Shown: positions 14,752 to 20,638 of the stretch, piece after piece | Layout of the letters: every line of letters starts with the position of its first letter | How positions within the stretch are numbered: position 1 is the first letter of the stretch | Source: Caldimicrobium thiodismutans | Lineage (GTDB): Bacteria; Desulfobacterota; Thermodesulfobacteria; Thermodesulfobacteriales; Thermodesulfobacteriaceae | Length of the DNA: 30,482 nucleotides | Direction of reading: 5' to 3' | Assembly: GCA_002877875.1 (NCBI GenBank) | Contig: PNIE01000014.1 | Coordinates: 1-30,482, forward strand | The notes under the pieces: model-generated | Database searches by the model: none | The model's input: only the letters and a program-made list of their open reading frames with translations | What the model was told of the DNA's origin: nothing | Program-made: the position numbers and the translations under genes

Positions 14752-15363
14752 ATGAGACACAGAAAAGTAAGTAGAAGACTGGTTTCTACCACTGAGCATA
14801 GAATAGCCCTAATGAGAAATCAGGTAAGAGATCTATTCAAACATGGAAGGATTACAACTACCCTTGCTAAGGCTAAAGAATTAAGAAGATATGCTGAAAA
14901 GATGATTACCCTTGCTAAGAAGGGGGATCTTGCTTCTCGAAGAAGAGCTTTAGCCTTCATCCAGGATAAGGAAATAGTGAGAAAACTTTTTTCAGAAATA
15001 AGGGAGAAATATTTAGATAGACCTGGTGGATACACAAGGATTGTTAGCCTTGGCCAAAGAAGAGGAGATGCGGCACCTTTAGTTATCGTTGAACTTGTGG
15101 AAGAAAAACTTACTTTTAGAAAATCAAGACTAACCAGTGAACGCTTAAAAAAACTTCAAGAATTTATAGAGAGAAAAAAAAGAGAATATGGTTTAATCTC
15201 TGAGTCTAAGGAATCTGCAAAAGAGGAAATGACCAAAGAGGAGATTCAGGCCAAAGAGGAGCCTAAGCCTCAAGCTAAAGAGGAAACTTTAGAACCTAAG
15301 AAGGAATCACAGGAATCCTCTCAGGTATTCTCCGAAGAAGAATTAAAAGAATCCAAAGAATAA
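14752..15363 (+). CDS. rplQ: 50S ribosomal protein L17 with long charged C-terminal tail
   Basis: 203 residues, against 127 in E. coli. The conserved domain covers about residues 1-122: MRHRKVSRRLVSTTEHRIAL, LFKHGRITTTLAKAKELRR, GGYTRIVSLGQRRGDAAP. From about residue 150 a tail rich in Glu, Lys, Gln and Ser follows with repeated AKEE units; it is probably unstructured. L17 lies near the peptide tunnel exit. AAGGGGGAATAG (14738-14749) precedes the ATG. It is the last gene of the ribosomal cluster and is followed by an intrinsic terminator. Confidence 0.96.
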   Translation: MRHRKVSRRLVSTTEHRIALMRNQVRDLFKHGRITTTLAKAKELRRYAEKMITLAKKGDLASRRRALAFIQDKEIVRKLFSEIREKYLDRPGGYTRIVSLGQRRGDAAPLVIVELVEEKLTFRKSRLTSERLKKLQEFIERKKREYGLISESKESAKEEMTKEEIQAKEEPKPQAKEETLEPKKESQESSQVFSEEELKESKE

Positions 15364-15371
15364 AGTACAAA

Positions 15372-15400
15372 AGGGGCTCTTTAGCCCCTCTTTAATTTCT
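15372..15400 (+). terminator. Intrinsic terminator of the ribosomal/rpoA cluster
   Basis: AGGGGCT (15372-15378) pairs with AGCCCCT (15383-15389) around a four-base CTTT loop and is followed by the T-rich CTTTAATTTCT. It lies 9 bases after the rplQ stop. This is the first convincing hairpin terminator in 15.4 kb, in keeping with one long transcription unit. Confidence 0.88.
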
Positions 15401-15401
15401 A

Positions 15402-15430
15402 CTGAAATTCTCTTTCTTCTGTATTATATT
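15402..15430 (+). promoter_or_regulatory. Promoter candidate for miaB, giving a leaderless or near-leaderless mRNA
   Basis: CTGAAA (15402-15407, 4 of 6 to TTGACA) and TATATT (15425-15430, 5 of 6 to TATAAT) are separated by exactly 17 bases. Only ten bases separate the -10 box from the miaB ATG at 15441, so transcription would start at or just before the ATG. No Shine-Dalgarno sequence is visible there. It lies just downstream of the rplQ terminator. Confidence 0.55.
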
Positions 15431-15440
15431 TAATCTTGCT

Positions 15441-16781
15441 ATGAAAAAACTTTATATTAAGACCTTTGGTTGTCAGATGAATGAAAATGATTCAGAAAAG
15501 GTCTATCTTCTCTTAAAGGATGAGTATGAACTTACTGAGAATCCTCTTGAAGCAGATCTTATTCTCATTAATACCTGTTCAGTTAGAGAAAAACCAGAAC
15601 ATAAACTTTACAGTGAGATTGGTAGATTTAAAGAATTAAAAAAGAAAAAGCCTAAGTTAATTATTGGTGCTATGGGATGTGTGGCTCAACAAGAAGGAGA
15701 AAAACTTTTGGAGAGATTTCCTTATTTAGACCTTGTACTTGGAACTCAAGGATTTTACAGAATTAGAGAGGCTCTTGAAGAGATTGCTAAAAAAGGAAAA
15801 CCTGCAGTCTATACTGAACTGAAAGAGGATTTTAAGATACCCCTGATCTTATCTAATGAAAAATCCTCAAAAAGGCATAGAGTAAAAGCTTATATAAATA
15901 TTATGCAAGGTTGTGATAATTTTTGTACCTATTGCATTGTTCCCTATGTTAGGGGAAGAGAAATTAGTAGACCTCCTGAGGAGATTCTTAAAGAAGCTGA
16001 GGAACTTGTTAAAAAAGAAGGGGTTAAAGAAATAACTCTTCTTGGGCAAAATGTAAATTCCTATGGAAAAAAAGAAAAGGATTATCCAGATTTTGCAGAT
16101 TTGTTGGAAAGGTTATCTCAAATTGACGGTTTATTGAGAATTCGTTTTACTACCAGTCATCCTAAGGATCTTTCAGAAAAATTGATGAAGGTTATAGCTG
16201 AAAATCCTAAAGTGTGTAAACATATTCATTTACCCCTTCAAGCAGGTTCAAATAGAATTCTCAAAAAGATGAATCGTAAATATACTCGAGAGGAGTATCT
16301 TGAAAAAGTAGAGAGACTGCGCGAGCTTTGTCCAGAAATTGCAATCACTTCAGATATTATTGTAGGCTTTCCTGGAGAGACAGAGGAGGACTTTCTTGAG
16401 ACTATAGATATGCTTGAAAGAGTTAGATTCCACGAAGTTTTTTCCTTTAAGTATTCTGATAGGCCTTATGCTGTAGCTAGGAATTTTGAAAATAAAGTTC
16501 CTGAGGAAATCAAAGAAGAAAGGCTAAAAAAAGTGCATGAAGTTCAGGCAAGAATTACTAAAGAGATTTATAATTCTTATGTGAATAAAGAGGTTGAAGT
16601 TCTTGTAGAGGGAATAAGTGAAAAAGACCCAACTAAACTTACAGGAAGAACCACTACTAATGTTGTGGTCAATTTCAAATCGCCAAGATTAGATTTGGAA
16701 GGAGCCTTAGTGAAAGTAGTTATTACTGAGGCAGGGAAACACTCCTTAAAAGGAGAATACAAAGAAACTTTAGTGCTCTGA
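15441..16781 (+). CDS. miaB: tRNA-2-methylthio-N6-dimethylallyladenosine synthase
   Basis: 446 residues, about the length of E. coli MiaB (474). This radical-SAM enzyme adds a methylthio group to isopentenyl-A37 in tRNAs reading UNN codons. The N-terminal domain binds one Fe-S cluster through C11 (FGCQMN), C46 (NTCSVRE) and C80 (GCVAQ). The radical-SAM cluster uses C158, C162 and C165 (GCDNFCTYCIVPYVRG). A TRAM domain occupies about 375-441. The NTCSVREKPEHK context favours MiaB over MtaB or RimO. Its end overlaps the convergent channel gene by 12 bases. No ribosome binding site is seen upstream. Confidence 0.95.
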   Translation: MKKLYIKTFGCQMNENDSEKVYLLLKDEYELTENPLEADLILINTCSVREKPEHKLYSEIGRFKELKKKKPKLIIGAMGCVAQQEGEKLLERFPYLDLVLGTQGFYRIREALEEIAKKGKPAVYTELKEDFKIPLILSNEKSSKRHRVKAYINIMQGCDNFCTYCIVPYVRGREISRPPEEILKEAEELVKKEGVKEITLLGQNVNSYGKKEKDYPDFADLLERLSQIDGLLRIRFTTSHPKDLSEKLMKVIAENPKVCKHIHLPLQAGSNRILKKMNRKYTREEYLEKVERLRELCPEIAITSDIIVGFPGETEEDFLETIDMLERVRFHEVFSFKYSDRPYAVARNFENKVPEEIKEERLKKVHEVQARITKEIYNSYVNKEVEVLVEGISEKDPTKLTGRTTTNVVVNFKSPRLDLEGALVKVVITEAGKHSLKGEYKETLVL

Positions 16782-17774
16782 TTTTTTCGCCCATTTACTG
16801 AGAAGATCTAGTTTTTTTCTCTCTCCCAAAACTATAAGGATATCACCAGGAAGGATAACATCATAGGGATTGGGATTAAAAAGCATATCTCCTTCTTTTC
16901 TCCTGATGGCTAGAATAATGGCATTAGTTTTTTCTCTAATTCCACTTTCAATAAGATTTTTATTAACCAAAAAAGAGCCATCCTCTACATAGATTTCTTC
17001 AATCTGTAACTCTGCCTGAAGTTCAGGTGAGGCTAAGTCCATAAAATCCATCACATTGGGTTTGAGAAGGGAAAGTGCCATCTTTCTAGCTCCAATTACA
17101 TAAGGAGATAGAACTTTATTAGCTCCTGCTTGGTAGAGTTTTTTCTCCACTTTTGGATTGTCAGCTCTTGCAAGAATGTAAAGATTAGGATTTAAATTTC
17201 TTGCTGTTAAAACAATATATACATTTTCAGCATCCTCTCCAAGAGCAGCCACTAAATATTGAGCTTTTTCAATACCTGCTTTTAGTAAAACCTCCTCTGA
17301 GGTAGCATCTCCCTCAAGATGAAGAATATTTTTTTCTTTAAGTTCCTTTAGGATTTTAGGATTTCTTTCAATAACCACCACTGATAAATCATGCTTAAGA
17401 AAATCATAAATGTATTTTCCAATTCTACCAAAACCACAGAGAATACAGTGATTTTTCAGTTTCTGAATTTTCTTTTCCATCTTTTTTATCCCCCATAGGC
17501 TTTCTACAGTATTTTTTACTATAATTTCACTAAAAATGGCAAGGATGTAAAAAAATAATCCAATTCCTCCTAAAGCAAGAAAGATAGTAAAAATTCTTCC
17601 TTTGGTTGAGAGGGGAATATATTCCTCGTATCCTATAGTGGTTATAGTTATGATGGTCATAAAAAGAGCATCAAAGGGATGAGCCTTTTCAATTAATACA
17701 TAGCCTAAGGTTCCACCAAAAATCAATAAGAAAAGCCAGAATATACCTAATAATATCAATTTTTTTGGTTCCAT
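16770..17774 (-). CDS. Two-TM potassium channel with RCK (TrkA-N/TrkA-C) domains
   Basis: 334 residues, the layout of MthK-like channels. TM1 is at about 5-27, the pore helix and filter at 35-50 and TM2 at 62-86. The cytoplasmic RCK domain starts near 108 with the nucleotide-binding CGFGRIGKYIYDFL and continues with ERNPKILKEL, EGDATSEEVLLKAG and ARADNPKVEKKL; a TrkA-C-like domain covers about 250-330. The filter reads TTIGYEEY, so the second Gly of the GYG signature is Glu. It probably gates K+ (or another cation) in response to a ligand such as Ca2+ or NAD(H). It is convergent with miaB and divergent from the 17938 gene. No strong ribosome binding site precedes the ATG. Confidence 0.9.
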   Translation of the reverse strand: MEPKKLILLGIFWLFLLIFGGTLGYVLIEKAHPFDALFMTIITITTIGYEEYIPLSTKGRIFTIFLALGGIGLFFYILAIFSEIIVKNTVESLWGIKKMEKKIQKLKNHCILCGFGRIGKYIYDFLKHDLSVVVIERNPKILKELKEKNILHLEGDATSEEVLLKAGIEKAQYLVAALGEDAENVYIVLTARNLNPNLYILARADNPKVEKKLYQAGANKVLSPYVIGARKMALSLLKPNVMDFMDLASPELQAELQIEEIYVEDGSFLVNKNLIESGIREKTNAIILAIRRKEGDMLFNPNPYDVILPGDILIVLGERKKLDLLSKWAKKSEH

Positions 17775-17796
17775 AAGTTCTTAATAATAATGCAAA

Positions 17797-17852
17797 CTTT
17801 GCAAAGGGGTATCCCTAATTTGCAAAATTTACAAAATCTTTGGCCCAAAGAT
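17797..17852. promoter_or_regulatory. Cluster of inverted repeats in a divergent intergenic region
   Basis: Three palindromes lie between the channel gene and the metal-resistor-like gene: CTTTGCAAAG (17797-17806), TTTGCAAA (17819-17826), and ATCTTTGG-C-CCAAAGAT (17836-17852, 8-base perfect arms around one base). These look like operator sites for a dimeric regulator. The last is centred 55 bases upstream of the -12 position of the sigma-54-like candidate, a distance plausible for an activator site. Confidence 0.45.
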
Positions 17853-17885
17853 CCTCAAAAAATAGAATTTATCTAAGACAAATTT

Positions 17886-17901
17886 TGGCATAAAACTTGA
17901 A
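17886..17901 (+). promoter_or_regulatory. Sigma-54-like promoter candidate
   Basis: TTGGCATAAAACTTGAA (17885-17901 area) matches the -24/-12 pattern TGGCAC-N5-TTGC at 13 positions of interest except C-to-T in the -24 half and C-to-A in the -12 half. GG (17887-17888) and GA (17899-17900) have the obligatory 10-base spacing, but the -12 box has GA instead of GC. A sigma-54-dependent response regulator is encoded nearby at 19328-20638. A sigma-70 reading (TTGAAA 17897-17902, TATAAA 17918-17923) has only 15 bases of spacing and would start inside the ribosome binding site. Confidence 0.35.
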
Positions 17902-17937
17902 ATATAAAACATAAAAGTATAAAGAGGAGGTGGAGCT

Positions 17938-18339
17938 ATGAAGAAGCTGTTAAAAGGATTAGTTCTTTTAGGTTTAATTGGAGGTCTTACTCACTCTGCC
18001 TATGCTTACTCTGCCTATGCTGGAAAAGGTGGCTGTTGCCCATGTGGTGGCTTTGGTATGTCTATGGCCAATGTCTCTGGTATAAATCATGAGAAGGTCA
18101 AAAAGTTTTATGAAGAGACTAAGGCTTTAAGGCAAAAACTCTGGGAGACGAGGGAGGCTTTAAGAGGACTTTATCTTTCCTCTAATCCTGATTGGAAGGC
18201 TATTGCTGAAAAAAGGGCTGAAATGGCTAAAATTATGACAGAACTTCAAGAAAAAGCAGCTAAAGAAGGAATACCCTTTGCCTTGGGAAAAGGTATGAGA
18301 GGGTGCGGTGTTGGACGAGGAATGATGTTAAATTATTAA
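17938..18339 (+). CDS. Exported Spy/ZraP-like metal-resistor family protein
   Basis: 133 residues with a signal peptide (MKKLLKGLVLLGLIGG, cleavage near the SAYA motifs at about residues 20-28). The mature part starts with a Gly/Cys segment (GKGGCCPCGGFGMS), then two amphipathic helices (about 48-108; KVKKFYEETKALRQKLWETR and EKRAEMAKIMTELQEKAA) like the Spy/CpxP/ZraP heavy-metal-resistor fold, and ends with GMRGCGVGRGMM. Such proteins act as periplasmic chaperones or metal buffers; the four Cys and several Met would suit soft-metal binding. A strong AGAGGAGGTGG site (17922-17932) precedes the ATG. Family assignment is by pattern, so function is inferred. Confidence 0.7.
   Translation: MKKLLKGLVLLGLIGGLTHSAYAYSAYAGKGGCCPCGGFGMSMANVSGINHEKVKKFYEETKALRQKLWETREALRGLYLSSNPDWKAIAEKRAEMAKIMTELQEKAAKEGIPFALGKGMRGCGVGRGMMLNY
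17993..18021 (+). repeat. 15-base tandem duplication at the signal-peptide cleavage region
   Basis: ACTCTGCCTATGCT occurs at 17993-18006 and again, exactly, at 18008-18021 (period 15). In the protein this duplicates the S-A-Y-A-Y unit, creating two consecutive AxA-type signal peptidase sites. Confidence 0.8.
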
Positions 18340-18375
18340 ATTAAGTAAAAGCTAAAAACTATAGGAGGTGGCAAA

Positions 18376-18636
18376 ATGGCCAAAAAAGTTTGGAAGGGTT
18401 TGATGTTACTGGGTTTGATTAGTGGATTGATTTTTACAACCTTGGCTGATCTCTATGCCAAAGGACCAAGGGGTGGTGGCCAAGGACAGGGTAACATGAC
18501 TAGGCAGAGAATTCATACCCCTGGAACTGGACAGACCTCAGAACCTATTAAACAACAAAAAAGACAAAGGATTCACGCTCCTGACAAAAATCAACAGACT
18601 CCTGCGCCTGCTCCCAGTGCTGGTGAAAACCAGTAA
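18376..18636 (+). CDS. Small exported Gln/Pro-rich protein of unknown function
   Basis: 86 residues. I do not recognise it. The N-terminus (KKVWKGLMLLGLISGLIF) is a signal peptide that resembles that of the upstream gene (KKLLKGLVLLGLIGGL), suggesting the two genes share a common origin for their leaders. The mature part (from about residue 29) is short, hydrophilic and probably disordered, with Gly-rich GPRGGGQGQG and a repeated element, QRIHTPGTGQT and QRIHAPDKNQQT. It follows the metal-resistor-like gene by 36 bases with its own strong AGGAGGTGG site (18363-18371), so both are probably cotranscribed and end at the terminator at 18650. It has no cysteine. Confidence 0.7.
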   Translation: MAKKVWKGLMLLGLISGLIFTTLADLYAKGPRGGGQGQGNMTRQRIHTPGTGQTSEPIKQQKRQRIHAPDKNQQTPAPAPSAGENQ

Positions 18637-18649
18637 AGTGTTATTTTAT

Positions 18650-18684
18650 TTAAGGGGGGACCTTGCTCTCCCCCTTAATTTTTA
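18650..18684 (+). terminator. Intrinsic terminator after the two small exported-protein genes
   Basis: TTAAGGGGG (18650-18658) pairs with CCCCCTTAA (18670-18678) around an 11-base loop, followed by a run of T (TTTTT, 18679-18683). It begins 14 bases after the stop of the 86-residue protein gene. Confidence 0.85.
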
Positions 18685-18822
18685 AGCCCTAAACAATTCA
18701 AAGAAATTTTTAAAAGATTTAAAATGACTGATTTTTATAAAAGTTGAGGAAGTTAGGATAGTTCTACTTTAGTGAATTTGCTCTGAAGATTCAACTGGAT
18801 TTTAAGGAAGGGATTGCTATAC

Positions 18823-18850
18823 TTGAAATTGTGAAAAGCCTTTTTATAAA
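18823..18850 (+). promoter_or_regulatory. Sigma-70 promoter candidate for the OB-fold-like protein gene
   Basis: TTGAAA (18823-18828) and TATAAA (18845-18850), each 5 of 6 to consensus, are separated by 16 bases. The expected start near 18857 would leave a leader of about 38 bases before ATG 18895. The surrounding gene-free stretch 18637-18894 holds this promoter and the terminator at 18650; I see nothing else in it. Confidence 0.55.
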
Positions 18851-18894
18851 AATAGATATGGAGAAATGGATCCTAAAAGATTTGAGGTTTTAAA

Positions 18895-19314
18895 ATGTTT
18901 TTAAACATAAAGAGCTGCCTTTTGGTCTTATTCTTATTACTAGGATCTATCTTTTTAATAACTGAAAAGGCATTCTCTCAAGAAATTGATCTTGAAAGTT
19001 ACGATCCAAATACAGAAATAATTCTAAAGGGAGAAATCAAAGAAATTATTATTCCAGAGCAGGGGATGGTTAGTATTATTATCTCAAAGGGTGAAAAACT
19101 TTACAGAGCCTATCTTTGCCCTAGGTGGTTTTATTTTCAATTAAATCCCAATCTTAAGCCAGGAGAGATGGTGGAAATAAAGGGTGCTAAAATTTATACG
19201 AGGAGACAGGGACTCGTTTTGGTGGTCAGAGTTCTTAAGAACCTCACTACTAAAGAAGAAGTGGTTATAAGAGATTTTAACTGTAAACCCTGCTGGAGAG
19301 GAAAGAGATGGTAA
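18895..19314 (+). CDS. Exported OB-fold-like protein with C-terminal CxxC
   Basis: 139 residues with a signal peptide (LLVLFLLLGSIFLITEKAFS, cleavage near residue 28). The mature part looks like a small beta barrel: ILKGEIKEIIIPEQGMVSII, then LCPRWFYFQLNPNLKPGEMV and IKGAKIYTRRQGLVLVVRVL. This resembles periplasmic OB-fold proteins of deltaproteobacterial type that end in an RDxxGxPxW motif. Here that motif reads RDFNCKPCW, so Cys replaces Gly and a second Cys forms CxxC. The start is fixed by an in-frame stop (TGA at 18883-18885) ten bases upstream, with GAGG (18884-18887) as a weak binding site. It faces the response regulator gene tail to tail, 13 bases apart. Function unknown; redox or metal binding is only a possibility. 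Confidence 0.7.
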   Translation: MFLNIKSCLLVLFLLLGSIFLITEKAFSQEIDLESYDPNTEIILKGEIKEIIIPEQGMVSIIISKGEKLYRAYLCPRWFYFQLNPNLKPGEMVEIKGAKIYTRRQGLVLVVRVLKNLTTKEEVVIRDFNCKPCWRGKRW

Positions 19315-19327
19315 AATTTTTTAATTT

Positions 19328-20638
19328 TTAAACTTCGATTTTATAAATTTTTAATTTGTAATAAAGGGTACGAAGGGCTATCCCCAGTTTTTTAGCTGCT
19401 TCTCTTTTATTTCCGTGAGTTTCCTTTAAAGCCTTAACAATAGCCTCTTTTTCAAGCTCTTCAAGAGATTTGATTTCTTCAGTTTCAAAAAAGATTTCTT
19501 TCTCTTTTTCTATTTCAATCTCTAAGAAGGGACCTTTACTTAAGAGTATGGACCTTTCAATGAGATTTTCAAGCTCTCTGATATTCCCCGGAAAGTTATA
19601 TTGAAGAAGGCTCTTAATAGCAGATTCACTCAAGGGTTTAGGTTCTTTTCCAAGTTTTTTAGCTTTTTTCTCAATAAGGAACTCTGCAATCTTTAAGAGG
19701 TGTTTTTTTCGCTCTCTTAAGGGGGGAAGAGTAAAGGAGATCACATTTATTCTGTAATAGAGGTCTTCCCTGAATTTTCCTTCTTCAACTAAATTTTTAA
19801 GATCCTTATTGGTGGCTACGATAAATCTGGCATCTGTCTTAATAGTTTCAAGACCTCCCAGTCGTTCAAAAGTCTTATCTTGTAAAACCCGCAAAAATTT
19901 AGCCTGAATAGAGAGGCTCATCTCTGAGATTTCATCAAGGAAAAGGGTTCCTCCTTTGGCAAGTTCAAGTTTTCCAGGTTTTGTTTTTAAAGCTCCTGTG
20001 AAGGCCCCTTTTTCATAACCAAAAAGTTCTGCCTCAACTAAATTTTCTGGAAGGCTTGCACAGTTTATTTCTACGAAAGAACCTTTTCTTCCACTTAAAA
20101 GGTGAATAGCCTTTGCCAGTGCTGATTTTCCCGTTCCGGTTTCTCCAAGGAGAAGCACTGTAGCCCTAGTTGGTGCAACTTCAAGAATTTTCTCATATAG
20201 ATCTTCAAGACCTGCAAAAAGTATTTCAAAAGGAGGAATTTCAAAGACTTCTTCTTCGCTGTTCTTTTTAGATTTCAAAATATTTTTGACTTTTTCAAGA
20301 AGCTCCTCAGGGGAAGAAAGGGGCTTGGTTAGATAATCTGCTGCTCCCTTTTTTAAAGCCTCAACTGCAGAAGGGATGCTTCCAAAGGCAGTAATTACTA
20401 TGAATTCAGTTTCGGGGCATATCTTTTTAGCCTTTTCAAGAAAGGAGATTCCATCCATTCCAGGAAGCTTTAAATCTGTGACCACCAGAGAAGGTTTTAG
20501 ATTTGGAAGGGCAAGTAGGGCACTTTCAGCATCTCTAAAACCTTTAACTTTAAAACCCTCTTCTTCAAGAATAGTCTCAAGAAAGGTCAAAAAGGAAGAG
20601 TCATCTTCTACTACAAGGATTTGGGGATTTTTAACCAT
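19328..20638 (-). CDS. Sigma-54-dependent response regulator (NtrC/PilR-like)
   Basis: 436 residues in three parts. The receiver domain (about 5-120) has acidic residues in VVEDDS and phosphoacceptor D55 (VVTDLKLPGMDG). The AAA+ domain (about 140-375) has Walker A GETGTGKS at 168-175, the sigma-54 contact loop GAFTGA at 214-219 and Walker B GGTLFLDEI at 232-240. A Fis-type helix-turn-helix (about 395-432) ends EAAKKLGIALRTLYYKLKIY. It would activate sigma-54 promoters on phosphorylation by the kinase encoded just upstream, which overlaps it by 28 bases. As the last gene of the pilus operon it is best compared with PilR, though ZraR-like targets are possible. Confidence 0.93.
   Translation of the reverse strand: MVKNPQILVVEDDSSFLTFLETILEEEGFKVKGFRDAESALLALPNLKPSLVVTDLKLPGMDGISFLEKAKKICPETEFIVITAFGSIPSAVEALKKGAADYLTKPLSSPEELLEKVKNILKSKKNSEEEVFEIPPFEILFAGLEDLYEKILEVAPTRATVLLLGETGTGKSALAKAIHLLSGRKGSFVEINCASLPENLVEAELFGYEKGAFTGALKTKPGKLELAKGGTLFLDEISEMSLSIQAKFLRVLQDKTFERLGGLETIKTDARFIVATNKDLKNLVEEGKFREDLYYRINVISFTLPPLRERKKHLLKIAEFLIEKKAKKLGKEPKPLSESAIKSLLQYNFPGNIRELENLIERSILLSKGPFLEIEIEKEKEIFFETEEIKSLEELEKEAIVKALKETHGNKREAAKKLGIALRTLYYKLKIYKIEV

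Noticed and set aside
17897..17923. Sigma-70 promoter TTGAAA/TATAAA for the metal-resistor-like gene
   Set aside because: Spacing is only 15 bases and transcription would begin at or inside the ribosome binding site; kept only as an alternative to the sigma-54 candidate.
19315..19327. Bidirectional terminator between the OB-fold gene and the regulator gene
   Set aside because: The region is only A/T-rich; no G/C-containing hairpin could be drawn.
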